This document shows positions 1 through 8,535 of a DNA stretch of 64,000 bases, piece by piece. The stretch lies in contig NZ_CP093280.1 in the NCBI RefSeq assembly GCF_026651855.1, positions 5,434,001 through 5,498,000 of the forward strand. Reading direction: 5' to 3'. This stretch comes from Pseudomonas silvicola (GTDB lineage Bacteria > Pseudomonadota > Gammaproteobacteria > Pseudomonadales > Pseudomonadaceae). The translations under genes and the position numbers were made by a program. The notes under the pieces were generated by a model, which was given only the letters and a program-made list of their open reading frames with translations, had not been told where the DNA came from and did not search any database. The first letter of the stretch is position 1. Each line of letters begins with the position of its first letter.

Positions 1-105
1 CACTTCTCGTTGAACTGCGCCACAGGCCCGCTGTCCAGTGTAAGTGCAGCGGCCCCTGGCGAGGCCCTTGCGCGAACGCCATCGTGACGCGAGGAGCCCC
101 GCTTG

Positions 106-1587
106 ATGAAACCGAAAGCCTCCACCGGCATCACTGGCCTGGATGACATTCTCAATGGCGGCCTCAGCCGCAGCCACATTTTCCTGCTGGAAGGGCAACC
201 GGGCGCAGGCAAGACCACGGTAGCCCTGCAGTTTCTGCTTGATGGTGCCGCCCAAGGCGAGCGCTGCCTGTACATCACGCTTTCGGAAACCGACCGCGAA
301 CTGCGTGAAGGGGCCTTGTCCCACGGTTGGGAGTTGGACCCGCACATCGAAGTGTTCGAGCTGACGCCGCCAGAAATGATCCTTGATGCCCAGCAGCAAC
401 AGAGCCTGCTCTACAGCAGCGACCTGGAACTTGGCGAGGCCACGCGGCAGATCTTCGACGTGGTCGAGCGCATCAAACCCGATCGCGTGGTACTCGACAG
501 CCTCTCGGAGGTGCGCCTGCTGGCCCAGAGTTCGCTGCGTTACCGCCGACAGATCCTGGCCATCAAGCACTACTTCGCGCGCTTCAATGCCACCGTTTTA
601 CTGTTGGACGACATGACCAGCGAGCCCCTGGACAAGACCCTGCACAGCATTGCCCACGGGGTGATCCGCCTGGAAGAGATGGCGCCCGACTATGGTGCCG
701 AACGCCGGCGCTTGCGCATCATGAAATACCGCGGGCAGAAGTACCGGGGTGGCTACCATGATTTCACTATCCACCAGAGCGGCATTCAGGTATTCCCGCG
801 CCTGGTGGCAGCCGAACACCGCGCCCATTATGAACGCACCCCCCTGAGCAGCGGCATCGGCGCCCTCGATGCGCTGCTGGGGGGTGGCGTCGAAAACGGC
901 TCCAGCACCCTGATACTCGGCCCTGCGGGCACCGGCAAATCGCTGATCGCCATGGTATTCGCCGCGGCTGCCGTGGCCCGCGGCGAGAAGGTGGCGCTGT
1001 TCATCTTCGACGAGGAGCTGGGCCTGCTGTTCGAGCGCATGAAGTACCTGGGCATTGACCTGGATGCCATGCAGCGCAGCGGCAACATGATCATCGAACA
1101 GGTGGACGCCGCCGAGCTGTCCCCTGGCGAATTCGCCCACCGGGTACGCAGCAAGGTCGACGAGAACGCGATCAAGACCGTGATCATCGACAGCATCAAC
1201 GGTTACCAGGCAGCGATGATGGGCGAAGGCTCACCCGTGCTGCATATTCACGAACTGCTGCTGTTCCTCAACCGCCGCGGTGCCGCCACCTTCATGACGG
1301 TGGCGCAGCAGGGGCTGGTGGGCGACATGAAAGCCCCCGTGGACCTGACCTACCTGGCCGATACCGTCATCCTGCTGCGCTACTTCGAAGCTGTGGGCCA
1401 GGTGCGCCGGGCCATGTCAGTGATCAAGAAACGCTATGGCGGCCACGAGTCCACCATCCGCGAGTACAAGATCGGCAACCAGGGCATGACCGTCGGGGAG
1501 CCCTTGTATGATTTCCAGGGAGTGCTGCGCGGGGTACCCACCTATGTGGGTGAAAGCAACCCGCTGCTCAAGGACCCACGACCGTGA
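106..1587 (+). CDS. KaiC-like double RecA-domain ATPase
   Basis: The protein has about 493 residues and two tandem KaiC/RadA-type RecA domains. The first has a Walker A motif GQPGAGKTT near residue 30, the second GPAGTGKS near residue 275, each followed by hydrophobic Walker B strands (VVLDS, VIIDS). This is the architecture of cyanobacterial KaiC, but no kaiA or kaiB lies nearby, so a clock role is not implied; non-cyanobacterial homologues are usually linked to stress signalling and to partner kinases. GAGGAG at 91-96 serves either TTG at 103 or ATG at 106; ATG is preferred. The last four bases overlap the start of the downstream hybrid kinase, so the two are translationally coupled and probably act together. 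Confidence 0.9.
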   Translation: MKPKASTGITGLDDILNGGLSRSHIFLLEGQPGAGKTTVALQFLLDGAAQGERCLYITLSETDRELREGALSHGWELDPHIEVFELTPPEMILDAQQQQSLLYSSDLELGEATRQIFDVVERIKPDRVVLDSLSEVRLLAQSSLRYRRQILAIKHYFARFNATVLLLDDMTSEPLDKTLHSIAHGVIRLEEMAPDYGAERRRLRIMKYRGQKYRGGYHDFTIHQSGIQVFPRLVAAEHRAHYERTPLSSGIGALDALLGGGVENGSSTLILGPAGTGKSLIAMVFAAAAVARGEKVALFIFDEELGLLFERMKYLGIDLDAMQRSGNMIIEQVDAAELSPGEFAHRVRSKVDENAIKTVIIDSINGYQAAMMGEGSPVLHIHELLLFLNRRGAATFMTVAQQGLVGDMKAPVDLTYLADTVILLRYFEAVGQVRRAMSVIKKRYGGHESTIREYKIGNQGMTVGEPLYDFQGVLRGVPTYVGESNPLLKDPRP

Positions 1588-3299
1588 CCTCTGTAGCTGC
1601 CGCGCCGGAACGCGTCATGGTCCTCGCCCCATTGGGCCGCGACAGCCAGGTGGCGCTGTCGATCATAGGTGAAGCCGGCTATCACGGAGAGGCCGCCGGT
1701 ACCTTGAACGAACTCTGCGCCCACCTGCGTGACGGCGCGGGCATGGCGGTGATTGCCGAGGAGGCGTTCAACGGCGCCGACATCGCGCCGTTGGTGGCGT
1801 ACCTGCAGCAACAGCCCGCGTGGTCCGACCTGCCCATCGTATTGATCACCCACCATGGCGGCCCCGACCACCCGCCGTCGATGCGCCTGGGCAAACAACT
1901 GGGTAACGTTACATTCCTGGAACGCCCCTTCCACCCGGTGGCCCTGGTCAGCCTGGTGAGCACCGCCATCCGTGGCCGGCGCCGCCAATATGAAGCGCGC
2001 GACCGCCTGCACGACCTCGGCGAAAGCCAGCAACGCCTGCAAAGCGCGCTGGACGCCGGACGCCTGGGCGAAGAGCGCTTGCGGCAACTCAACGAAACCC
2101 TGGAGCAGCAGGTGCAGGAGCGCACTGCCCAGGTGCTGCAGAATGAGGAAGCCCTGCGCCAATCACAGAAGATGGAAGCCGTGGGCCAGTTGACCGGGGG
2201 TATCGCCCATGACTTCAACAACATGCTCACCGGCATCATCGGCAGCCTCGAATTGATGCGCCGGCGCTTGTCGCGAGGCAAGACGCAAGACCTGGGCAAC
2301 CTCATCGACCTGGGCATCACCTCGGCCAATCGCGCGGCCGGGCTGACCCACCGGCTACTGGCATTTTCGCGCCGCCAGTCGCTGGATTCGCAGCCCGTGG
2401 AAATGAACCGCCTGGTGCTGGCGATGGATGAGTTGCTGCAACGCAGTCTGGACGAGAGCATTCGCCTGGACATGCACCTGGACCCGGGCCTGTGGGTGGC
2501 AGAAGCCGACCCCCACCAACTGGAGAGCGCCCTGCTCAACCTGGTGATCAACGCACGCGATGCCATGCCCAACGGCGGTGACCTGGTGGTGGAGACCAGC
2601 AACCACACCCTGGACGAGGCCTATACCCGCCAGCAGGGGGCGCTTGCGGTGGGCGACTATGTGCGCCTGAGCGTGCGCGACAATGGCTGCGGCATGCCGC
2701 AAAGCGTGATCAACCGCGCATTCGACCCTTTCTTCACCACCAAGCCCATCGGCCAGGGCACTGGCTTGGGCCTGTCGATGATCTACGGGTTCAGCAAGCA
2801 ATCGCGCGGCCATGTCGCCATCGAAAGCCAGATCGGCAAAGGCACCACCGTCAACCTCTACCTGCCGCGTTTCAAGGGCGACACGCCGGTGACCTCGCCT
2901 CAACCTGCCGGCGAAGTCCACCGGGCCCGCAGCGGCGAAACGGTATTGGTCGTCGAGGATGACAGCGCGGTACGCCTGCTGGTGTGCGAAGTGCTGCGCG
3001 AACTGGGCTACGCCTACCTCGAGGCGGCCGAGGCCAGTGGCGCCCTGCCCGTGCTCAACTCGCCCCAGCGCATCGATTTGCTGGTGAGCGATGTTGGCTT
3101 GCCCGGCGGCATGAACGGCCGGCAACTGGCCGAGATCGGCCGCCAACTGCGCCCAGGCCTCAAGGTGTTGTTCGTCACGGGCTATGCCGAGCATGCGGCG
3201 GTGCGGGGTGGTTTTCTGGATGCCGGCATGCAGATGATCACCAAGCCATTCACCTTCGACCGACTGACGGCCAAGGTGCGGGAAATGATCGAAAGCTAG
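1584..3299 (+). CDS. Hybrid sensor histidine kinase with C-terminal receiver
   Basis: This 571-residue cytoplasmic protein has no membrane segment. An N-terminal receiver-like domain (about 8-130) is followed by a coiled coil (about 140-195), a HisKA dimerisation helix with the phospho-acceptor His near residue 209 (motif GIAHDFNN), a HATPase_c domain with N box NLVINARDAM and a G-rich lid, and a C-terminal receiver whose phospho-acceptor is Asp503 in LLVSDVGLPGG. It starts with GTG inside the stop of the KaiC-like gene (4-base overlap). The KaiC-like ATPase is therefore its likely partner or regulator. The input signal cannot be read from the sequence. Confidence 0.92.
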   Translation: MTSVAAAPERVMVLAPLGRDSQVALSIIGEAGYHGEAAGTLNELCAHLRDGAGMAVIAEEAFNGADIAPLVAYLQQQPAWSDLPIVLITHHGGPDHPPSMRLGKQLGNVTFLERPFHPVALVSLVSTAIRGRRRQYEARDRLHDLGESQQRLQSALDAGRLGEERLRQLNETLEQQVQERTAQVLQNEEALRQSQKMEAVGQLTGGIAHDFNNMLTGIIGSLELMRRRLSRGKTQDLGNLIDLGITSANRAAGLTHRLLAFSRRQSLDSQPVEMNRLVLAMDELLQRSLDESIRLDMHLDPGLWVAEADPHQLESALLNLVINARDAMPNGGDLVVETSNHTLDEAYTRQQGALAVGDYVRLSVRDNGCGMPQSVINRAFDPFFTTKPIGQGTGLGLSMIYGFSKQSRGHVAIESQIGKGTTVNLYLPRFKGDTPVTSPQPAGEVHRARSGETVLVVEDDSAVRLLVCEVLRELGYAYLEAAEASGALPVLNSPQRIDLLVSDVGLPGGMNGRQLAEIGRQLRPGLKVLFVTGYAEHAAVRGGFLDAGMQMITKPFTFDRLTAKVREMIES

Positions 3300-3412
3300 C
3301 AAACTCTCGATGATGACCCGTGCCGGCCAGCCCGTCAATCCTGTCAGTTCTATCAGTAGCGACAGGGCGCACGACTGTTTTTAATGGTGACTCCTTCAGC
3401 CGGAGCCACGCC

Positions 3413-4138
3413 ATGAACCCGCCCGCAGACACCGCCGGATCCATCACCAGCGAGGTCACCTTTCCGATCCGCACGTACCGCATCATCAACGGGCGCAGGA
3501 CCCTGGCCCCTGCCACCATCCCCAAGGCCTATACCAAGCAACCCGGCCATGAGTTCCTGAGGATGAGCGACCTTTACGATGACGAAGAACTGAGCGTAGA
3601 GCTACCGCTCTCCTCCGCCCAGGGCAGCGACCGCTTTCAGTTGATCTGGCAAGGGCGCGTGACCTGGGAGTCGGAGATCCAGGCCGTCGGCGCTCCCGGC
3701 GTCAAGGTGGTGCGGGTTCCGCGACGAGAATTCATCGATAACGTGGGCCTCGACGTTCAGGTCACCTACGTGATCACCGACACCACTGGCACCCCTCATA
3801 CATCCGAGCGTCTGACAGTCACCGTCGACCCTTACCCGTACACGCTGGTGCCGCCTCAGATCCATGACAAGGACGTCACCGTGCAGTACAGCGGGCAATC
3901 GGGCACCCACATCGCGCGGGTCGATGTCGTGCGGTTCACCACGGGCGACCGCATTTGGCAAAGCGACTGGCAGCCGATGTTCGACCAGCAGAATTACTGG
4001 GCGACCTTCACCATTCCCAACAATGTGTACAACGCGAACATCGGTAACCCGGTTTTCATCAACTATGCCATCAACCCTGCCCCGGCCAACGGCAGCACCT
4101 TGATGTTTTCTCGCTACCTGCGCGTCACCCTGAGGTGA
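3413..4138 (+). CDS. Hypothetical beta-rich protein
   Basis: A 241-residue protein that I do not recognise. ATG at 3413 follows CGGAG at 3401-3405. There is no clear signal peptide or membrane helix. The sequence is rich in alternating hydrophobic/polar stretches with many Thr, Val and Tyr, such as LDVQVTYVITDT and VDVVRFTTGDRIW, which suggests an Ig-like beta-sandwich. Its stop overlaps a potential GTG of the next gene by four bases, and the last codons supply that gene's ribosome-binding site, so the two are made together. They sit between two sets of two-component genes and look like cargo within the signalling cluster. Confidence 0.7.
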   Translation: MNPPADTAGSITSEVTFPIRTYRIINGRRTLAPATIPKAYTKQPGHEFLRMSDLYDDEELSVELPLSSAQGSDRFQLIWQGRVTWESEIQAVGAPGVKVVRVPRREFIDNVGLDVQVTYVITDTTGTPHTSERLTVTVDPYPYTLVPPQIHDKDVTVQYSGQSGTHIARVDVVRFTTGDRIWQSDWQPMFDQQNYWATFTIPNNVYNANIGNPVFINYAINPAPANGSTLMFSRYLRVTLR

Positions 4139-4143
4139 ACCCG

Positions 4144-5373
4144 ATGATGACCGCCCGAGCCAGCCTGTTCCTGATCGTTGCCCTGCTGTCGTGCCTGTGC
4201 GCGTGCACGCAGACCAGCGATGCCCCTCGGGACCTGGGCAGCGATACCGCCCTCGCCCTGCAGCAGCGTTACGACAGCCGTGCCACCGAATGCAGCAGTA
4301 CAACACCGGCCATCCTCTGTTCCGGGGTGTTGCTGCGCGCCACCGGCAGCCGCGAGGGCGATGCGCCCTGGAACCCGATACTGCCCAACAATTACGGGGT
4401 ATCGTTCTCCTTTCTGCGCCAGGACGCCAACCTCACCGCATTGGCTGGTGGTGCGGTCAATGGCTTCATCTTCTACCCGGCGCTGCAGCAGCCGACCAGC
4501 AAGGCGACCATCGAGGTGCTATGCATGTTCCCAGTGGGCGCTGGCTCCGAAGACCGTGCCGAAGCAGGCTGCGGGCAGCACAAAAACTACCCGCAGGCCA
4601 GCGACATGTGCCACAGGCAGAACATCACCGAAGCCAGCGCCTGGCTGGCGCATTACATGGCCCCCGGCCTGTCGGAGCAACAGCGAGACTGGCACCAGTG
4701 CGGCTTCAGCCTGCGCTCATCGGACCGCCCCTACACGGTGGCCAATTTCAACGCGGCGCTGTTGGCGCGTCGGCTCCTGGCGACCACTCGGTTCAACGAG
4801 GTGCGCGTCGCTACGTGGCAAAAGGATATCGCCGACGTGCTGCCGCTGGAGGCGTTTTTCTACCTGCAGGACAGCAGTACCGGGCTGACCCAGGCCAGGC
4901 GCGACCAGCAGGCCTTCAAGCTGGCGTCCGGGGGCATGGTAAAACCGGTGATTCGCCTGACCATGCCCACCAACATCAACGGCCGCGCACTGTTCACCTA
5001 CCTGCCCAGCGACCAGGCCGAGACGCCGGTTCCCGACCCGGCCCCGGCCCCTTACCCACGCCAGGTGATGCGCCAATGCCCGCTTTACATCAGTGAGGCG
5101 GTGTGGGTAAACCGCAATGACGGCATCAGCCTGGCGGTCACGCCCACCGCGTGCGCGCGCAACAATATCCCGGCCGCGGAACGCGAGTTTGGGGTAGCCG
5201 AGCTGTTCGAGAAGTGGGCATCGGACCCGCGCTTCACCAATCCCGCCGGCATGCGTGACCAATACGTGTGCCACATGAAAAACGCGCCCAGTGAACAGCA
5301 GTGGAACCTGGAACCCTGGCGGCCCTACGTCGGCGCGGCGAATACCGAAGCGGCCTACTGCAACCCCAACTGA
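4144..5373 (+). CDS. Halovibrin-like (HvnC-type) lipoprotein
   Basis: A 409-residue protein with a lipoprotein signal (LLSCLCAC followed by T), so it is probably lipidated at the lipobox Cys and exported. The body has many Cys and Trp, with segments such as GVSFSFLRQDANL, VNGFIFYPALQQP and LPLEAFFYL. From memory these resemble proteins annotated in Pseudomonas as halovibrin HvnC, related to the secreted Vibrio halovibrins; that assignment is moderate and enzymatic activity is unproven. GAGGTGA at 4132-4138 places the start at ATG 4144 rather than the overlapping GTG at 4135. It forms a coupled pair with the upstream beta-rich protein. Confidence 0.7.
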   Translation: MMTARASLFLIVALLSCLCACTQTSDAPRDLGSDTALALQQRYDSRATECSSTTPAILCSGVLLRATGSREGDAPWNPILPNNYGVSFSFLRQDANLTALAGGAVNGFIFYPALQQPTSKATIEVLCMFPVGAGSEDRAEAGCGQHKNYPQASDMCHRQNITEASAWLAHYMAPGLSEQQRDWHQCGFSLRSSDRPYTVANFNAALLARRLLATTRFNEVRVATWQKDIADVLPLEAFFYLQDSSTGLTQARRDQQAFKLASGGMVKPVIRLTMPTNINGRALFTYLPSDQAETPVPDPAPAPYPRQVMRQCPLYISEAVWVNRNDGISLAVTPTACARNNIPAAEREFGVAELFEKWASDPRFTNPAGMRDQYVCHMKNAPSEQQWNLEPWRPYVGAANTEAAYCNPN

Positions 5374-5465
5374 TCGCAGGGCAGGCGCGGCACGCATTCG
5401 CAACATGGGGCCAAGGGACTGCGCCCCACGCCCCCAAGGCTGAGGCCGACCCCATCGCAGGGGGC

Positions 5466-5843
5466 TCACACCAGCAGGCGCTGGATCTGTTCGCCTAGCG
5501 TATTCAGGTCGAACGGTTTGGCAAGGATCGGCGCCTTGCGGGTGATCGGGCTATCGCAGTCGACGATTTCCTGGGGGTAGCCGCTGATGAAGATCACCTT
5601 CAGCTCCGGCCGCAACTTCACCGCGGGCTCGGCGATCTGCACGCCGGAAATGCCCTTGGGCAGGCGATAGTCGGTGACCATCAGGTCCAGGTGCGGCTTG
5701 CGGGCCAGGATTTCGAATGCTTCCTCGCCGTCCTTCGCTTGCAGCACGTGGTAACCCTCACCGCTCAAGTAATCGGACAACACCATCAAAATCGAGGGCT
5801 CATCCTCGACGATGAGGACTACGTCTTGTGCATCTTCACTCAT
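5466..5843 (-). CDS. Single-domain response regulator
   Basis: A 125-residue stand-alone receiver. It has the acidic pair in VLIVEDEPS, the phospho-acceptor Asp in LMVTDYRLPKG, a Ser/Thr switch in FISGYP and the conserved Lys in ILAKPFD. There is no output domain, so it should act by protein interaction or as a phosphorelay intermediate. The start is ATG at 5841-5843; upstream codons in the same frame look non-coding. It lies 80 bases downstream of the receiver-kinase on the same strand and is probably the last gene of that operon. Confidence 0.9.
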   Translation of the reverse strand: MSEDAQDVVLIVEDEPSILMVLSDYLSGEGYHVLQAKDGEEAFEILARKPHLDLMVTDYRLPKGISGVQIAEPAVKLRPELKVIFISGYPQEIVDCDSPITRKAPILAKPFDLNTLGEQIQRLLV

Positions 5844-5923
5844 GGTAACGCCTATGTACTGTCTGGTTGGCTGCCTATGTGACCCTGGCCGCCGGTAGAG
5901 GTTGCGTGCCGTTGGGAACATTC

Positions 5924-7105
5924 CTATAGCGGCAGGCTAACGATAAACGTCGAGCCTTCGCCCAGCGCGCTGTCCACCGTGATCGAACCGCCGTGAGCCA
6001 CCACGATCTGCTCCGAAATGAACAGTCCCAGCCCCAGCCCCGCTACCACATGAGTGGCCGATACCCGCTCGAACTGCTGGAAAATACGTGCCTGGTTTTC
6101 CTTGCTGATGCCGATGCCGTGGTCACGCACCTCGACCCGTGCGTTGCCTTTGTGGGCGTACACACTGACCTCGATGGGGCCGCGCCCGCCATAACGCAAG
6201 GCGTTGGACACCAGGTTGGAAATCACCTGCTCAATGCGAAACTCGTCCCAGGTGCCCACCACCGGTTCGGTGGCGTGCAGGCTGAGGGCGCATTCGGCGG
6301 CGGCGACTTGCGGGGCGAAATTGTCCAGCAGGTTGGCCACCAGCTGCGTCAGGTCAAACTGGCTGGGGCGGATGGAGAGCTTGCCGGTTCGTATGCGCGA
6401 AACGTCGAGCATGTCTTCGATCAGGCGAATCAGGCTCTGGATCTGACGCTCGTCGCGCTCGACCATGCCGCGCATCTTGTCCAGGGTGAAGGCGTCGGCG
6501 TTGTCCCGGGCCAGGTGCAGCTTGCGCAACTGGGTTTCCAGGATCAGGCCATTGAGCGGCGTGCGCACTTCATGAGATACGATGGACATGAAGTCATCGC
6601 GCATGCGCACCGCGTGCTCCAGTTCATTCTGGGTGGCCTGCAATTTCTTCAGCAACACTTCCTGCTCCTGGCGGCTGCGCTCCAGGGCTTCGAGCTGCTC
6701 CTTGAGGGCCTTGCGCTGGCAGTACAGGTCAACGAACACATTGACCTTGCTTTTCACCGCATGAATCTCCAGCGGTTTGTGCAGGAAGTCCACCGCGCCG
6801 CTTTCATAGCCCTTGAAAGCGTAGTTCATCTCGCGCCCGGCAGCGCTGACGAAAACGATGGGAATACTCTTGGTCTTTTCGGTGCCGCGCATCAGCTCGG
6901 CCAGCTCGAAACCGTTCATGCCCGGCATCTGCACATCGAGGATGGCCAGGGCGAATTCGTGTTGCAGCAGCAGCGACAAGGCTTCATCGGCGGAAAGTGC
7001 CTTGTGCACCTCGCGGTCGTCGGCCTTGATCAGTGCTTCCAGGGCCAGAAGGTTTTCCGGCAAGTCGTCAACGATCAGCAATTTGGCTTTTATGGGGCTT
7101 AGCAT
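5924..7105 (-). CDS. Receiver-histidine kinase (REC-HisKA-HATPase)
   Basis: A 393-residue soluble kinase. The N-terminal receiver has phospho-acceptor Asp57 in AILDVQMPGMNG, followed by a coiled coil (about 125-165), a HisKA helix with His178 in SIVSHEVRTPLNG, and a HATPase_c domain with N box VSNLVSNALRYGG. Receiver-first kinases usually take phosphate from another kinase and relay it, so the large hybrid kinase upstream in this operon is the obvious donor. Its start overlaps the end of the CheB-like gene by seven bases, consistent with coupled translation. Confidence 0.92.
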   Translation of the reverse strand: MLSPIKAKLLIVDDLPENLLALEALIKADDREVHKALSADEALSLLLQHEFALAILDVQMPGMNGFELAELMRGTEKTKSIPIVFVSAAGREMNYAFKGYESGAVDFLHKPLEIHAVKSKVNVFVDLYCQRKALKEQLEALERSRQEQEVLLKKLQATQNELEHAVRMRDDFMSIVSHEVRTPLNGLILETQLRKLHLARDNADAFTLDKMRGMVERDERQIQSLIRLIEDMLDVSRIRTGKLSIRPSQFDLTQLVANLLDNFAPQVAAAECALSLHATEPVVGTWDEFRIEQVISNLVSNALRYGGRGPIEVSVYAHKGNARVEVRDHGIGISKENQARIFQQFERVSATHVVAGLGLGLFISEQIVVAHGGSITVDSALGEGSTFIVSLPL

Positions 7106-7683
7106 GCGCTTCGTTCCAGCTTGGCGAGCAATGAGCCTATGCCATTCAATGGGAGAATATGGTCGGGTCGGCGCAGGCGCATCGCCGCTTCGGGCATGAT
7201 GGCCACGCGCGCCTCGGTCGGGTCCTGGACGATGGTCAGACCACCGCGTTCGCCAATCGTTGCCAGGCCCCGTGCACCATCTTCGTTGGCACCGGTGAGC
7301 AACACCCCGACCAACTGCGCGCCATAGGCATCGGCGGCTGATTCGAACAGGATGTCGATGGAGGGGCGCGAGTAATGCACGCGCTCTTCCTGGCTCAGCG
7401 ACAGGCTGCGGTCCTGCTCCACCGAGAGGTGGTACCCGGGGCCCGCGAAATAGAACATCCCTGGTTGTATGTCTTCCTTGTCCACGGCCTCCTTGGCCGC
7501 GCGGTGCATGCGCCGTGCGAATACCTCGGCCAGCTGGCTGTGGCGGTCATCGGGCAGGTGCAGCACGGTCAGCACCGGCAGCGCGAAGCTGGCCGGCAGC
7601 ATGCCGTAGACCCGCAGCAGGGCCTCGACCCCGCCGGCCGATGCCCCAACCACTACTGCCGAGTAGCCTGTGCGTGGGTTCAT
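7099..7683 (-). CDS. Stand-alone CheB-type methylesterase domain
   Basis: A 194-residue protein made only of the CheB catalytic domain; the usual N-terminal receiver is absent. The catalytic triad is visible as Ser15 (VGASAGG), His42 (VLHLPDD) and Asp135 (TGANEDGARGL). The family removes methyl esters or deamidates glutamines on chemoreceptors, but no chemoreceptor gene is in this window. It overlaps the preceding CheR gene by four bases and the following receiver-kinase by seven. CheB/CheR pairs fused or linked to PAS/GAF kinases are known as non-chemotactic signalling modules, and this pair is probably an unlinked version. Confidence 0.88.
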   Translation of the reverse strand: MNPRTGYSAVVVGASAGGVEALLRVYGMLPASFALPVLTVLHLPDDRHSQLAEVFARRMHRAAKEAVDKEDIQPGMFYFAGPGYHLSVEQDRSLSLSQEERVHYSRPSIDILFESAADAYGAQLVGVLLTGANEDGARGLATIGERGGLTIVQDPTEARVAIMPEAAMRLRRPDHILPLNGIGSLLAKLERSAC

Positions 7684-8501
7684 GTCTTGCGGTAGATCCG
7701 CTCAGGTTTGGCCAGCGCCTCGAACCGGCCGCTGTAGGCGGAGAAGTCCAGGGTTTCCTTGCTGCCGAGCACCAGAAAGCCGCGGTGGCACAGGGACTCA
7801 TGGAAAAGCCCGAAGGCCCGGTCCTGGAGCTTCTTGTTGAAATAGATCAGCACATTGCGGCACGACACCAGTTGGGTTTCGGAAAACACGCTATCGGTGG
7901 CCAGGCTGTGGTCGGCGAAGGTCACGTTCTCGCGCAGCGAACTGTCGAAAATGGCATTGCCGTAGGCTGCGGTGTAATAGTTGGAAAACGCTTCACATCC
8001 CCCCGCGCGCTGGTAGTTCTCGGTATAGGTGCGCACGTTTTCCATGGAGTAGATGCCTTGCTTGGCTTTCTCCAGCGACTGCGGGTTGATGTCCGTGGCG
8101 TAGATGATCGTGCGGTCCAGCAGGCCTTCCTCGCGCAGCAGGATGGCCATGGAGTACACCTCCTCCCCGGTACTGCAACCGGCGATCCAGACCTTGATGG
8201 ACGGATACGTGCGCAACAGCGGCACCACTTCCCGGCGTATGGCCAGGAAGTGTTCGGGGTCGCGAAACATCTCGCTGACCGGAATCGTCAGGTACTGCAG
8301 CAACTGCATGAACGTGGTGGGGTCGTGCAGCACCCGCTCCTGCAACGCGGAAATCGTGGCGCAGTCCAGCTGACGCAAGGCATGGTGTATCCGGCGCTTG
8401 ATGGAAGCCCCGGAGTAGTCGCGAAAATCGTAGCTGTACTTGAGGTAGATGGCCTCGATCAGCAGACGGATCTCGATATCGGTATTGCGCTCCACCGTCA
8501 T
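7680..8501 (-). CDS. CheR-type protein-glutamate methyltransferase
   Basis: A 273-residue protein with the CheR all-alpha N-terminal domain followed by a SAM-dependent methyltransferase fold; the SAM-binding loop is WIAGCSTGEEVYS. It should transfer methyl groups from S-adenosylmethionine to glutamate side chains of a partner protein. No chemoreceptor is encoded here, so the substrate may be the adjacent kinase or an unlinked receptor. It starts 34 bases after the large hybrid kinase and overlaps the CheB gene by four bases, all on the minus strand as one operon. Confidence 0.9.
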   Translation of the reverse strand: MTVERNTDIEIRLLIEAIYLKYSYDFRDYSGASIKRRIHHALRQLDCATISALQERVLHDPTTFMQLLQYLTIPVSEMFRDPEHFLAIRREVVPLLRTYPSIKVWIAGCSTGEEVYSMAILLREEGLLDRTIIYATDINPQSLEKAKQGIYSMENVRTYTENYQRAGGCEAFSNYYTAAYGNAIFDSSLRENVTFADHSLATDSVFSETQLVSCRNVLIYFNKKLQDRAFGLFHESLCHRGFLVLGSKETLDFSAYSGRFEALAKPERIYRKT

Positions 8502-8535
8502 GGACGGTGCTCCGGGGTAATGACGCTGTACGGCA

